A DNA stretch of 64,000 nt from Rhodococcus sp. WMMA185 (GTDB lineage Bacteria > Actinomycetota > Actinomycetes > Mycobacteriales > Mycobacteriaceae), in the NCBI RefSeq assembly GCF_001767395.1, contig NZ_CP017014.1, positions 3,737,012 through 3,801,011 of the forward strand, written 5' to 3'. Under the pieces are notes generated by a model. It saw only the letters and a program-made list of their open reading frames with translations. It was not told where the DNA came from and did not search any database. Below are positions 22,932 to 33,544 of the stretch, piece by piece; position 1 is the first letter of the stretch; the number at the start of each line of letters is the position of its first letter. The position numbers and the translations under genes are program-made.

Positions 22932-25157
22932 ATGATGCTGCCGATACCAACTATTGCCAGAACCAAGGCCTGGGTGGCCTGTCGTTCGCGGGGCGCATTA
23001 GCACGCAAGGGTGGAGCGGCGGTACTCGGCGCGGGGCTGGCAGCAGCCGCCCTAGTGACAGTGACTCCGATCGCCAACGCTGAGATCGTCATCGGCGGTT
23101 GCACGGTCGTCGACAATCCCACTCCCGAAAATTTCACCGTCTGCCCCGGGGTAGACCTCAGGGACTCGGATCTGCACGGCCTGAACTTCTCCTACGCTGA
23201 CCTAACTGACGCGACGCTGTTCCGCACGAACCTCAGCGGCACCAAGCTCATCGGCGCGAAACTCGCCGACGCGTGGATCGGTTGGGCGAACCTAGCCAAC
23301 GCGGATCTGACCGGCGCCAACCTGGCCGGCGCGGATTTAGGTTCTAGCGACTTAGCCAACGCGGATCTGACCGGCGCCAACCTAGCTGGCGCGGATATGC
23401 GATCTGTGGATATCGCCGATGCGAACTTCACCGGCGCAAACTTGACCGGGGTAACACTGGCGACGTATTCAACCCGGGATACACGCGGTCTGAACTTCAC
23501 TGACGCCAACTTGACCGACGCAAACCTGAGGACGATTCTAGCCGGTGTCGAGCTCAATGGGGCGAACCTGACCGGGACCCATCTGACCAACGCGGATCTG
23601 ACCGGCACAATGCTGATTCCTGCCGACACGACTGTGACGGCCGATGAGTTCGGCAACGCGACGGTCACATGGCCCACGCCGCCAAACCTGACCGGTACCA
23701 CCTTTGGAAGCTGCGATCGAGCCTCGGGCTTCAGCTTCCCGGTGGGGACGACAACCGTTCGTTGCACCGTCAACACCAGCGCGAGTCAGGGAGCGGGCAA
23801 GTTCACTGTCACCGTGCTCCCCTTCCCTGTTCTTGCTCCTTCGATCGTGGGTGACCCCTCCGAAGGTGTGGTCGGGGGCGATTACACCTACGCATTCGAG
23901 GTCTCCGGCTCCCCGGCTCCGACGGTCACCACAACAAGCGAGCTGCCGGCAGGGCTGACCCTGTCCAAACAAGGCGTCCTGTCCGGAACACCCACCGAAG
24001 CCGGAACATTCCCGATCACCGTCACCGCCAGCAACAGCGCCGGAAACGTCGATCGACAGGTCACCATCGTCATCGCGTCCGCCCCGTCCATCGAGGGTGA
24101 TCCCGTAGAGGGTGTGGTTGGGGTTGACTACACCCACGCGTTCGAGGTCGCCGGATCCCCGGCCCCCACGGTCACCACCACAGACCCGCTGCCCGCCGGA
24201 CTGACCCTCTCCGAAGACGGCGTCCTGTCCGGAACACCCACCGAGGCCGGATCATTCCCAATCACCGTCACCGCCAGCAACAGCGCCGGCGATGTCGACC
24301 GGCAGGTCACCGTCGTCGTAGTCGCTGTCCCGTCGATCGGCGGTGACCCCGCAGAGGGCGTGGTCGGCGTCGACTACAACTACGCATTCGACGTCGCCGG
24401 CTCCCCGACACCGACGGTCACCACCACAGATCCCCTGCCGGCAGGGCTGACCCTCTCGGAACAGGGCATCCTGTCCGGAACACCCACCGCGGCCGGATCA
24501 TTCCCGATTACCGTCACCGCCAGCAACAGCGCCGGCGATGTCGACCGGCAGGTCACCATCGTCATCGCCTCCGTCCCGTCCATCGAGGGTGATCCCGCAG
24601 AGGGTGTGGTCGGCGTCGACTACACCCACGCGTTCGAGCTCGCCGGCTCCCCGACACCGACGGTCACCACCACCGACCCGCTGCCCGCCGGGCTGACCCT
24701 GTCCGAAGACGGCGTCCTGTCCGGGACACCCACCGAAGCCGGGTCATTCCCGATCACCGTCACCGCCGGCAACAGCGCCGGAAACGTCGACCGGCAGGTC
24801 ATCGTCGTCGTAGTCGCTGTCCCGTCGATCGGCGGTGACCCCGCAGAGGGCGTGGTCGGCGTCGACTACAACTACGCATTCGACGTCGCCGGCTCCCCGA
24901 CACCGACGGTCACCACCACAGATCCCCTGCCGGCAGGGCTGACCCTCTCGGAACAGGGCATCCTGTCCGGAACACCCACCGCGGCCGGATCATTCCCGAT
25001 TACCGTCACCGCCAGCAACAGCGCTGGTGACGTTGACCGGCTGGTCACCGTCGTCATCGCATCGGATGGGGACCCCGACACCGGATCGCTCGACACCGGA
25101 TCCCTCGGAACCGGATCGCTCGGAACCGAGTCGTTGGAAAGCCTGTCTGGTAGCTGA
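22932..25157 (+). CDS. secreted pentapeptide-repeat/HYR/five-Ig-repeat protein
   Basis: A 741-residue modular exported protein. ATG 22932 was chosen because AGGAGGG lies 11 bases upstream; the TTG at 22923 is too close to it. A signal peptide ends near ANA (about residue 54). Residues about 75-225 are pentapeptide repeats (ANLANADLTGANLAGADLG type), a right-handed quadrilateral beta helix. A HYR-like module follows (VTWPTPPNL to FPVGTTTVRCTV). Then come five 82-residue Ig-like repeats built on GDPAEGVVGVDY, VTTTDPLPAGLTLSE and GTPTAAGSFPITVTASNSAG. The C-terminus has GSLDTGSLGTGSLGTESL. There is no LPXTG or membrane anchor. Likely a surface adhesin-like or matrix protein; ligand unknown. Confidence 0.82.
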   Translation: MMLPIPTIARTKAWVACRSRGALARKGGAAVLGAGLAAAALVTVTPIANAEIVIGGCTVVDNPTPENFTVCPGVDLRDSDLHGLNFSYADLTDATLFRTNLSGTKLIGAKLADAWIGWANLANADLTGANLAGADLGSSDLANADLTGANLAGADMRSVDIADANFTGANLTGVTLATYSTRDTRGLNFTDANLTDANLRTILAGVELNGANLTGTHLTNADLTGTMLIPADTTVTADEFGNATVTWPTPPNLTGTTFGSCDRASGFSFPVGTTTVRCTVNTSASQGAGKFTVTVLPFPVLAPSIVGDPSEGVVGGDYTYAFEVSGSPAPTVTTTSELPAGLTLSKQGVLSGTPTEAGTFPITVTASNSAGNVDRQVTIVIASAPSIEGDPVEGVVGVDYTHAFEVAGSPAPTVTTTDPLPAGLTLSEDGVLSGTPTEAGSFPITVTASNSAGDVDRQVTVVVVAVPSIGGDPAEGVVGVDYNYAFDVAGSPTPTVTTTDPLPAGLTLSEQGILSGTPTAAGSFPITVTASNSAGDVDRQVTIVIASVPSIEGDPAEGVVGVDYTHAFELAGSPTPTVTTTDPLPAGLTLSEDGVLSGTPTEAGSFPITVTAGNSAGNVDRQVIVVVVAVPSIGGDPAEGVVGVDYNYAFDVAGSPTPTVTTTDPLPAGLTLSEQGILSGTPTAAGSFPITVTASNSAGDVDRLVTVVIASDGDPDTGSLDTGSLGTGSLGTESLESLSGS
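23835..25064 (+). repeat. five 246-bp tandem repeats in secreted protein gene
   Basis: Units start at 23835, 24081, 24327, 24573 and 24819, an exact 246-bp period (82 codons). Units 3 and 5 are almost identical, and units 2 and 4 resemble each other more than their neighbours, which points to a 492-bp duplication on top of the basic period. Unit 1 is the most diverged. Confidence 0.93.
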
Positions 25158-25167
25158 CACTTGTGGT

Positions 25168-25202
25168 GCTCCAACGATGGCCGACCTATCCATCGTTGGA
25201 GC
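25168..25202 (+). terminator. hairpin terminator after repeat protein gene
   Basis: Perfect 13-bp arms at 25168-25180 (GCTCCAACGATGG) and 25190-25202 with a 9-base loop, 11 bases beyond the stop codon at 25157. It also lies downstream of the convergent sulP gene. Confidence 0.7.
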
Positions 25203-25497
25203 GCCACCGTTCTGCACGGACCACTTCACCCACCAGCGCATACCGAAATGTTCTCCCGCCGTCGACTCACGACATCGCCGGAACCCTCCACCAACGCCAC
25301 GGGTGACGAACTCGCTGCGGGGCTCTCGGGTACACGCAGGGAGAACGTGACTCTCTCGGTGCCTGCCTCGAACTGGTGATCCCGGCGAGTCGGTCTCTGC
25401 TACCCCGCCGCCGCTCCCGAACCATTGCACAAAGCGCAACTACTCAGGTCCGTGGTGTGCGGGTGCTGGTGGTCAGCGAACAACGCAGTCGATGCGG
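25203..25497. other. convergent intergenic stretch, no gene seen
   Basis: About 295 bases between the terminator and the stop of sulP. Short frames on both strands have no ribosome site or recognisable product. Confidence 0.5.
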
Positions 25498-27000
25498 CTA
25501 GTGTTCGGCGCCCATCCGGCCGCTCAGACGCACGTGGCGATCTTCGGAGGCTTTGTTGAGACCGACGATGTCGACGTTCTTCCCCTTGGCCGCGTACTTC
25601 GTGGTGATCGCGTCGAGCGTGGCCACCGTCGAGGCATCCCAGATGTGCGAGTCGGACATGTCGATCACGACGTTCTTGGGATCCCCGACGTAGTCGAACT
25701 GGTAGATCAGATCGTTGCTCGAGGCGAAGAAGAGCTCCCCGCGCACCGCATAAACGCGGGTGTCGTCGTCGGGGTGCGCGATGTCGACGACCTCGGTCAG
25801 GTGAGCAACCCGGCGGGCGAAAAGCACCATCGCGGTGACGACACCCACGATGACGCCGTAGGCCAAGTTGTGGGTGAGGACAGTCACTGCGACGGTCGCG
25901 AGCATCACCGTCGTCTCGCTGCGGGGCATGCGTCGCAGCGTGTTCGGGGCGATGCTGTGCCAGTCCATCGTGCCGACCGAGACCATGATCATGACCGCGA
26001 CCAGAGCTGCCATCGGAATCAGCGCGACAACGTCGCCCAGACCCACCACGAGCACCAAGAGGAACACACCCGCGAGGAACGTGGAGATCCGGGTACGGGC
26101 ACCGGAAACCTTGACGTTGATCATGGTCTGGCCGATCATCGCGCAGCCGCCCATGCCGCCGAACAGACCGGTGACCAGGTTCGCGACACCCTGACCCCAA
26201 CCCTCGCGAGTCTTGTCCGAATGCGTGTCGGTGATGTCGTCGACGAGCTTCGCCGTCATCAACGATTCGAGCAGTCCGACCAGCGCCATCGCCAGGGCGT
26301 AGGGGGCGATGATCGACAGCGTGTCCATGTTCATCGGCACGTCCGGGATGAGCCATGAGGGCAGGCTCGAGGGGAGTTCGCCCTCGTCGCCGACGTTCGG
26401 GACGTTCAGCGCGAACAGCACGGTGACGGCGGTCAACAGCACGATCGCCACCAGCGGTGCGGGAACCGCCTTCGTGAACCGGGGCAGGAACACCATGATC
26501 AGCAGTCCGACCGCGACCATCGGGTAGACCAGCGTGGGCACGTCGATCAGATGAGGCAACTGAGCGGTGAAGATCAGGATCGCCAAGGCATTGACGAACC
26601 CGGTCATGACGCTGCGCGGAATGAACCGCATCAGCCTTGCCACTCCGAGCAGGCTCAGAACGATCTGCAGTACGCCTGCAAGCAGAACGGCGGCGATGAG
26701 ATAGTCCAGGCCGTAATCACGGGCCAGGGGTGCCACCACTAGAGCGATCGCCCCGGTCGCGGCCGAGATCATTGCGCGACGACCACCCACAAACGCGATG
26801 GTCACTGCCATGGTGAATGAGGCGAACAACCCCACTCGCGGATCGACGCCGGCGATGATGGAGAACGAGATCGCCTCCGGAATGAGCGCGAGGGCCACCA
26901 CCAGGCCGGCAAGCACCTCGGTCTTCAGCCTGCGCGGGGATCTCAGTGCCGCACGCACCGACCCTTCGTCGAGAAGTGTGTCGGGGTGTTGTACTGACAT
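25498..27000 (-). CDS. SulP-family anion transporter with STAS domain
   Basis: A 500-residue SulP/SLC26 protein. The N-terminal LVVALALIPEAISFSIIAGVDPRVGLFASF is a family hallmark (split here over residues 26-55), followed by about 12 membrane spans, including LVTGLFGGMGGCAMIGQTM, and a C-terminal STAS domain (about 400-490, VIDMSDSHIWDASTVATLD). The family carries sulfate, bicarbonate or dicarboxylates by proton or sodium symport; substrate not predictable here. ATG 27000 is preceded by GGAG; the frame stays open 107 codons further, but that part has no family resemblance. A 296-base region separates it from the divergent membrane protein gene. Confidence 0.9.
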   Translation of the reverse strand: MSVQHPDTLLDEGSVRAALRSPRRLKTEVLAGLVVALALIPEAISFSIIAGVDPRVGLFASFTMAVTIAFVGGRRAMISAATGAIALVVAPLARDYGLDYLIAAVLLAGVLQIVLSLLGVARLMRFIPRSVMTGFVNALAILIFTAQLPHLIDVPTLVYPMVAVGLLIMVFLPRFTKAVPAPLVAIVLLTAVTVLFALNVPNVGDEGELPSSLPSWLIPDVPMNMDTLSIIAPYALAMALVGLLESLMTAKLVDDITDTHSDKTREGWGQGVANLVTGLFGGMGGCAMIGQTMINVKVSGARTRISTFLAGVFLLVLVVGLGDVVALIPMAALVAVMIMVSVGTMDWHSIAPNTLRRMPRSETTVMLATVAVTVLTHNLAYGVIVGVVTAMVLFARRVAHLTEVVDIAHPDDDTRVYAVRGELFFASSNDLIYQFDYVGDPKNVVIDMSDSHIWDASTVATLDAITTKYAAKGKNVDIVGLNKASEDRHVRLSGRMGAEH

Positions 27001-27296
27001 CAAAACTCCGTTCGCACGGCGCGGGAACGCCGATGCCGCTAGCTGTTCGAACGGCGCCACGTTGCGCCGCGGACGAGGAATTATCGGGGTCGGCAGTGCG
27101 GCCCGAGAAGGCTCGCGGCGGTGCGCCACTTTCGCCTGCCCGCACATACGGCGGGACTTGGTGTTCACTCTCGACCGAGCGACTCTACCCTCCCGCCGGA
27201 GAAGAGTTCCACTCACCGGATCGGCACCCCCTTGATTGCTATCGTCGAGGGGGTGCATTGCGCGCCGCAGGGCACTGACGTGAGGGGTGGTCGGTT

Positions 27297-28367
27297 GTGA
27301 GCGTCGAGCCACGATCCACATCCGCCGACGGTGGCGGGAGTACCCCGACTCCAGCGACCTCGACTCACGGCGGCCGAGCCGTCCCAGCTCACGGCGGCCG
27401 AGCCGCCCCAGCTCACGGTGGCCGCGCCCTCCTCATGAGGGCAGCGCGGGTTGCCGTCACTCTTGCAATCGTGGTGGCCATCGGTATCGCGGTGAGGTCG
27501 CAGTGGAGTGAGGTCCGCGACACCATCACCAATCTGGACTGGTGGGCGGTTGCTGTCTCCGCTGTCTTCGTCTTCCTCGGAATGGGCGCTGCGGTGCGGT
27601 CATGGCAGCATGCGCTCGGCGCCCTCGAACATCCGATACCCGCGTTCGACGCCGCCCGCTGCTACCTGGTCGGTCAGCTCGGCAAGTATCTTCCCGGCAG
27701 TGTCTGGGCCTTCGTCCTGCAGACCGAGCTCGTGCGCCGGGCCGGAGTTTCACGGGCCAATGGTTTCGTCGCCGTACTCGTCACTGTCGGCCTGAGTGTG
27801 ACGTCGGCACTGGTCGTTGGACTGCTCGCGCTGCCCGCTCTGTTCCAGATCAGCACTTTCGCAGCGGTAGCCGTGACTGCGCTCGTTCCGGTTGCGCTCA
27901 TCTGCTGCTACCCGCCTGTGCTCACCCGCCTGGTGAACCTGGCGTTGCGGATCCTGCGTCGTGCGCCGCTGCAGAGGCAATTGGCCGCGCACAAGATCGC
28001 ACTGGCCCTGGGTTGGTGCGCTGTCAGCTGGGTGCTGTACGGCATCCACCTGTGGTTGCTGGCGTCGAGTTCATCGGGATTCGAGCCAGACTCCATCATG
28101 CGGTGCATCGGTGCCCTCGCACTCGGCATGGTCGCCGGTGTGCTGGTGGTCATCGCGCCGTCCGGAATCGGGGTTCGCGAGGCCGTCATCGTCGCGGCGC
28201 TCTCCCCGTTCATGGACAGCGGCGTCGCACTCGGGCTCGCCCTCGCATCACGCCTGATCTTCACCCTGTGCGAGGTGTTCGCCGGATTCGTCGCCGCAGT
28301 CTCGGGATCGCGGGTCCTGCGCAATGCACTGGTCCACGAAGACTCGCGGGTGCCTGCACCGTCATAG
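27297..28367 (+). CDS. UPF0104/LPG-synthase-TM family membrane protein
   Basis: A 356-residue integral membrane protein with about eight spans, of the family related to the flippase domain of MprF and to AglD. Motifs seen: YLVGQLGKYLPGSVWAFVLQ near 120-140 and the conserved VVIAPSGIGVREAVIVAALS near 282-301. Such proteins are thought to flip or synthesise lipid-linked intermediates. GTG 27297 has a good ribosome site (GAGGGGTGG); it adds a 46-residue Pro/Thr/Gly-rich lead containing three AHGGRA repeats before the first helix. An internal ATG at 27435 is the alternative. It ends 16 bases before convergent rmlB. Confidence 0.8.
   Translation: MSVEPRSTSADGGGSTPTPATSTHGGRAVPAHGGRAAPAHGGRALLMRAARVAVTLAIVVAIGIAVRSQWSEVRDTITNLDWWAVAVSAVFVFLGMGAAVRSWQHALGALEHPIPAFDAARCYLVGQLGKYLPGSVWAFVLQTELVRRAGVSRANGFVAVLVTVGLSVTSALVVGLLALPALFQISTFAAVAVTALVPVALICCYPPVLTRLVNLALRILRRAPLQRQLAAHKIALALGWCAVSWVLYGIHLWLLASSSSGFEPDSIMRCIGALALGMVAGVLVVIAPSGIGVREAVIVAALSPFMDSGVALGLALASRLIFTLCEVFAGFVAAVSGSRVLRNALVHEDSRVPAPS
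27364..27428 (+). repeat. 24-bp tandem repeats in coding lead region
   Basis: Units at 27364-27387 and 27388-27411 differ by one base; a third partial copy runs to 27428. They encode (A)HGGRAxP repeats in the N-terminal extension of the membrane protein. Confidence 0.85.
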
Positions 28368-28383
28368 GACGGCAGACGGTCCG

Positions 28384-29394
<1,011 letters not shown>

Positions 29395-29452
29395 CTAGCC
29401 TAATGGCGCGTTGCGAGTTTCTATCCGCAACGAACACTGGAACACTGCGCAT

Positions 29453-30325
29453 ATGCGCGGAATCATCCTGGCGGGCGGCACCGGATCCAGGCTTCACCCG
29501 ATCACTCTTGCGGTGAGCAAGCAACTGGTCCCGGTCTATGACAAGCCGATGATCTACTACCCGCTCTCCACCCTCATGCTCGCCGGCATCCAGGACATCC
29601 TCGTCATCACCACCCCGCACGACTTGGAGCAGTTCCGCATGCTGCTCGGGGACGGTTCTCAGTTCGGGGTGAACCTCACCTACGTGGTTCAACAGGAGCC
29701 GAACGGTCTGGCGCAGGCATTTACGCTCGGTGCCGACCACATCGGCAACGAGTCGGTGTCCCTGATACTCGGCGACAACATCTTCTACGGCCCCGGCCTC
29801 GGCTCCCGGCTGGGCCGATTCGAGAACATCGACGGTGGTGCCGTGTTCGCCTACCCGGTATCCGATCCCAGTTCCTACGGTGTGGTCGAATTCGACGACG
29901 CCGGCAAGGCGATCTCCATCGAGGAGAAGCCCGCCACCCCGAAGTCGCACTTTTCCATTCCCGGCCTCTACTTCTACGACAACGACGTCGTGTCGATTGC
30001 GCGCGCGTTGACGCCGTCCGATCGTGGCGAATACGAGATCACCGACGTCAACCGGGCCTACCTCGAGGCTGGTCGGCTGAAAGTCGAGGTGCTGCCCCGC
30101 GGAACCGCATGGCTCGACACGGGCACCGTCGATTCACTGCTCGAGGCAGCGAACTTCGTGCGCACCATCGAACATCGACAGGGACTGAAAATTGGCGCCC
30201 CCGAAGAGGTCGCATGGCGGCGCGGATACATCACAGACGACGAATTGCGCTCCCGCGCAGAAGCTCTCGGAAAGTCGGGATACGGAGACTATCTCCTCGA
30301 ACTACTCGAACGCGGTAAGGACTGA
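29453..30325 (+). CDS. rmlA: glucose-1-phosphate thymidylyltransferase
   Basis: A 290-residue nucleotidyltransferase starting [16 protein letters not shown], followed by [18 protein letters not shown]. The [14 protein letters not shown] motif carries the metal-binding Asp, and GTAWLDTGT is the regulatory/active-site region typical of RmlA tetramers. It makes dTDP-glucose from dTTP and glucose-1-phosphate. rmlC follows 4 bases after the stop. Confidence 0.96.
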   Translation: MRGIILAGGTGSRLHPITLAVSKQLVPVYDKPMIYYPLSTLMLAGIQDILVITTPHDLEQFRMLLGDGSQFGVNLTYVVQQEPNGLAQAFTLGADHIGNESVSLILGDNIFYGPGLGSRLGRFENIDGGAVFAYPVSDPSSYGVVEFDDAGKAISIEEKPATPKSHFSIPGLYFYDNDVVSIARALTPSDRGEYEITDVNRAYLEAGRLKVEVLPRGTAWLDTGTVDSLLEAANFVRTIEHRQGLKIGAPEEVAWRRGYITDDELRSRAEALGKSGYGDYLLELLERGKD

Positions 30326-30329
30326 TGAC

Positions 30330-30914
30330 GTGGATTATCGGGAACTGAAGATCCCCGGCGCCTGGGAGATCACCCCGCAGCAGTTCGGTGACCATCGCGG
30401 CGTATTCCTGGAGTGGTTCAAGGATTCGAAGTTCGAGGCCGCCGTAGGTCACGGTTTCGATCTCGCGCAGGCCAACTGCTCGATCTCGGCCGCAGGTGTC
30501 ATGCGCGGCATCCACTTCACCAAGAATCCCCCTGGCCAGGCGAAATACGTCACCTGCGTAAAGGGTGCGTTCCTCGATGTCATCGTCGACCTGCGGGTCG
30601 GATCACCCACGTTCGGGCAGTGGGATTCGGTGCTCATCGACGATATCGACCGGCGCGCGGTCTACCTCTCCGAAGGTCTCGGTCACGCAATCATGTCTCT
30701 CGAGGACGCGTCCACCGTGATGTACCTGTGCTCGATCGAGTACACGCCCTCGCTCGATCACGACATCCATCCACTCGACCCCGACCTGGCGATCGAGTGG
30801 CCCATGACAGGCCGAGACGGCACCCCGCTTACCTTCCAGCTTTCCGAAAAAGATTCGGCCGCACCGTCTCTCAAGCAAGCCCTGGATGCCGGCTTGTTGC
30901 CGATCTACGGCTGA
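30330..30914 (+). CDS. rmlC: dTDP-4-dehydrorhamnose 3,5-epimerase
   Basis: A 194-residue cupin-fold epimerase. FGDHRGVFLEWF and ANCSISAAGVMRGIHF carry the substrate-binding Arg and catalytic His (GIHF), followed by QAKYVTCVKGAFLDVIVDLR, GLGHAIMSLEDASTVMYLC and EYTPSLDHDIHPLDPDL. GTG 30330 is preceded by GGTAAGGA. Together with rmlA and divergent rmlB it gives three of the four steps to dTDP-L-rhamnose. Confidence 0.95.
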   Translation: MDYRELKIPGAWEITPQQFGDHRGVFLEWFKDSKFEAAVGHGFDLAQANCSISAAGVMRGIHFTKNPPGQAKYVTCVKGAFLDVIVDLRVGSPTFGQWDSVLIDDIDRRAVYLSEGLGHAIMSLEDASTVMYLCSIEYTPSLDHDIHPLDPDLAIEWPMTGRDGTPLTFQLSEKDSAAPSLKQALDAGLLPIYG

Positions 30915-31070
30915 TCGGCCCCAAGTCGTCGTCCATCCGGATCGGCGACGGCGGGCCAGTTTACACGATCGATGCTCGTGCTCATCGGAACTCACGTAGT
31001 CTCGAGTTCAGAGGAACTGCATAGCGAAACGTAACGTGAACTGCGGAAATCCAACGTCAGGAGTACTGCA

Positions 31071-31418
31071 ATGTCCTCCCCCACCAACGGTCCGACACCG
31101 CCCCAACCTGCCGCCGGTCCCGCCGGCCCGAACGCTGGCCCACTACGACCCCCGAGCAACGCAGGCTGGGCAGTCGCGTCTCTCATTTTCTTCTGGCCTC
31201 TGGCATTCTCGGCCTTCAACCATGCGTTCAACGTGTTCCCGTTGTGGGCCAGCGGAGACGTCGCCGGGGCGCAGGATGCGTCCAACCGCGCCCGCCGATT
31301 AGGGCAGATCTCCCTGTGGATCTTCGGCGGATTGCTGCTGCTGTTCGTGGTGCTGTATGCAATCGGCCTCATAGTGCTGATCGCCAACGATGGCGGGCAC
31401 GGAAGGTACTGGGACTAA
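31071..31418 (+). CDS. CD225/dispanin family small membrane protein
   Basis: A 115-residue protein with a Pro/Gly/Ala-rich N-terminal 30 residues, then two membrane segments: WAVASLIFFWPLAFSAFNHA with a following cytoplasmic loop (WASGDVAGAQDASNRARRLG), and IFGGLLLLFVVLYAIGLIVL. The alternating small-residue loop between helices is the CD225 signature. Bacterial members have no settled function. A long perfect hairpin follows the stop. It lies apart from rmlC by 156 bases and is probably its own transcript. Confidence 0.78.
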   Translation: MSSPTNGPTPPQPAAGPAGPNAGPLRPPSNAGWAVASLIFFWPLAFSAFNHAFNVFPLWASGDVAGAQDASNRARRLGQISLWIFGGLLLLFVVLYAIGLIVLIANDGGHGRYWD

Positions 31419-31428
31419 GCAAGTTGCC

Positions 31429-31479
31429 GGGCGAATGTACCGTTCGACGCTTCGGTTGCGTCGAACGGTACATTCGCCC
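31429..31479. repeat. long intergenic hairpin, family 2 copy A
   Basis: A perfect 22-bp inverted repeat: arms 31429-31450 and 31458-31479 with loop TTCGGTT. It lies between convergent genes (stops at 31418 and 31494) and could terminate both. Closely related to the element at 34600-34649. Confidence 0.85.
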
Positions 31480-31493
31480 CTTCCAATACCGAG

Positions 31494-32813
31494 CTAGGAA
31501 CCGTCGACAGTCAGCGTGACGCACAGTCCGCCGAGGTGGCTGTCCGATAGCACGACGTTTCCGCCGTGCAGTGCTGCTTGCTGAGAAACGAGTGCCAACC
31601 CGAGGCCCGATCCCGGTTGGCGAGCGGCTCTCCCCCGCTCGAAACGCTGCAACACCCGTTCGCGCTCGTCGACGGGCAACCCGACGCCGTTGTCGTCCAC
31701 TCTCAGTGCGAGCATGCGCCGGTTGTCGGGGGTTCCGATCGGCACCGCGGACAACTCGATCTCGGTGGCACCTCCGTGCGTGATTGCGTTGCGCAGCAAG
31801 TTATCTGCCGCGAGACGGATCCCGTCAGGCCATCCCGTCATCGGCACCGAGCGGTCAGCCCTGACCGTGATGCGGACTTCGGGGTGTGTGCGCCGCAAGT
31901 CCTGCGCCACCCGGTCGAACAACTCGATGACATCGAACCGGGCGCGGTCCTCGGGCCGCATCAACTCGCCCGCGGCAAGTTGACCGAGCGCGGTGACGGT
32001 CGACTCGACGCGACGTTGGGTACGGATGAGATCTCCCACGATCTCGTCGAGTTCGGGTTTCGAGAGCGGAAGGGTGCGCACGATGTCGAGGTCCGCGCGC
32101 ATAGCGGTGAGCGGAGTGCGAAGCTCGTGAGCGGCGGACGCGGCGAATCCGCGCGCCGAATCCAACGCAGTCCGGGTCCGCTCCTGCGCGGAGTTCATCC
32201 GACTCCACATATCGGTGATCGCCTCGGCGAGCTCCTCCGCCTCGGCTGCACCCTTCACCCGAGGAGGCGTGTGCTGGCCGTCCGAGGTGAGCGTGCGCGT
32301 CTGGGTGATCAGCTCACGCAACGGGCGCACGGCGCGGCCGGCGAACAACCATCCGAGCAACGTTGCCAGCACCACCGCCAGCACACCCCCCACGGCGATG
32401 CGAGGGGCCAAACGACCCACCACCGCTCGAGTGGGAGGCTCTGGGATTCCCACGGACAGCAGTGCGCCTTCAGGCCGGTTCAGTTCGCGAGTGCGAACCC
32501 GATAGCTCACTCCGTCCACGACCTCGGTGGAAAGGCCCACGGATGCGGGGGGAAGCGTGACCGGCGTGGATTGGAGGACAGCGCCGTCCAACCTCATCGT
32601 CGCCACGTAACCCCGCCCGCGCGCGAAGGGATTGGCGCCCCCACCCACTGCTTCCGCGACCGCGTCCACACGGCGATCCCGTTGCCGAGATTCGTTGCTC
32701 ACCAGGGTGATCGCGGTCAGTGCCGCCACCAGAAGGACCACCAGTGCGGCCGCAAGTCCGGCCGCCCAGGCAACCCGGGCTCGGACGGAAAGCGAGCGTG
32801 CGGGGGCAGTCAT
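31494..32813 (-). CDS. prrB: sensor histidine kinase, PrrB-like
   Basis: A 439-residue membrane kinase. First helix [21 protein letters not shown], a periplasmic loop of about 110 residues, second helix near 150-170, a HAMP region ([14 protein letters not shown]), dimerisation domain with phosphoacceptor His229 in [15 protein letters not shown], and an ATPase domain with N box [20 protein letters not shown] and GSGLGLALV. Its start overlaps the stop of the regulator gene (ATGA). The arrangement and the sequence of the regulator match M. tuberculosis PrrA-PrrB; the symbol is a resemblance call. Confidence 0.8.
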   Translation of the reverse strand: MTAPARSLSVRARVAWAAGLAAALVVLLVAALTAITLVSNESRQRDRRVDAVAEAVGGGANPFARGRGYVATMRLDGAVLQSTPVTLPPASVGLSTEVVDGVSYRVRTRELNRPEGALLSVGIPEPPTRAVVGRLAPRIAVGGVLAVVLATLLGWLFAGRAVRPLRELITQTRTLTSDGQHTPPRVKGAAEAEELAEAITDMWSRMNSAQERTRTALDSARGFAASAAHELRTPLTAMRADLDIVRTLPLSKPELDEIVGDLIRTQRRVESTVTALGQLAAGELMRPEDRARFDVIELFDRVAQDLRRTHPEVRITVRADRSVPMTGWPDGIRLAADNLLRNAITHGGATEIELSAVPIGTPDNRRMLALRVDDNGVGLPVDERERVLQRFERGRAARQPGSGLGLALVSQQAALHGGNVVLSDSHLGGLCVTLTVDGS

Positions 32814-33511
32814 CGCGGCGACTGCTCACGGAGGACGAATCCGACACCACGGACCGTTTGCACCAGACGATCCGCGCCGCCGGCCTCGAGTTTCCTGCGC
32901 AGATAGCTGATGAACACGTCGACTACGTTGGTATCCGCTGCGAAGTCATACCCCCAGACCAACTCCATCAGCCGTTCGCGGGAGAAAACCACACCCGGGT
33001 CCGCGCTCAACGTCGCGAGTAGTTCGAACTCGCGCTTGGTCAGGTCGACTCTATTGCCTTCCATGAACACGAGCCTTCGTGCCAGGTCGATCTGTAGTGG
33101 TCCGATCACACGCGCACCACCGCTCGTCGGTTCGGAGGCGGCGGTCCTGCGAAGCAGGGCGCGCAGCCGAGCCACCAGTTCGGTGATATCGAACGGTTTG
33201 ATCAGGTAGTCGTCCGCTCCAGCCTCCAACCCCGCCACCCGGTCGTTCACCGTGTCGAGTGCGCTGAGCACACAGATCGGCACTTCGTTGCCCATTGCGC
33301 GCAACGCCGTCACCACCGCGACACCGTCGAGGCCGGGCATCTGAATGTCGAGTACCAGAGCGTCGGGGGCCGTGATGCTCATCTGGCGAAGAGCGTCACG
33401 CCCGTCGTTGGCTGTGGTGACGGCGAACCCCGACATCCGTAGGCCCCGGGCTACCGAGTGCCGGACGTCGGGGTCGTCGTCGACCATCAGAACCTTCGGG
33501 TCAGTGCTCAT
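32810..33511 (-). CDS. prrA: OmpR-family response regulator, PrrA-like
   Basis: A 233-residue regulator. The receiver domain has the acidic pair Asp11/Asp12, phosphoacceptor Asp55 ([12 protein letters not shown]) and Lys105 (YLIKPF). The winged-helix output domain ends with [20 protein letters not shown] and [13 protein letters not shown]. The segments [19 protein letters not shown] and [16 protein letters not shown] are very close to mycobacterial PrrA. It is first in the operon, translationally coupled to the kinase. Confidence 0.85.
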   Translation of the reverse strand: MSTDPKVLMVDDDPDVRHSVARGLRMSGFAVTTANDGRDALRQMSITAPDALVLDIQMPGLDGVAVVTALRAMGNEVPICVLSALDTVNDRVAGLEAGADDYLIKPFDITELVARLRALLRRTAASEPTSGGARVIGPLQIDLARRLVFMEGNRVDLTKREFELLATLSADPGVVFSRERLMELVWGYDFAADTNVVDVFISYLRRKLEAGGADRLVQTVRGVGFVLREQSPR

Positions 33512-33544
33512 ACCCGACGATCTTGCCCCGTATCGCCTGCCAAA

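Noticed and set aside
23835..25064. CRISPR-like periodicity
   Set aside because: The 246-bp repeats are in-frame coding units of an Ig-like domain without unique short spacers.
27001..27321. N-terminal extension of the SulP protein
   Set aside because: The extra 107 residues are Arg/Pro-rich, cross the divergent promoter region, and the ATG at 27000 has a good ribosome site.
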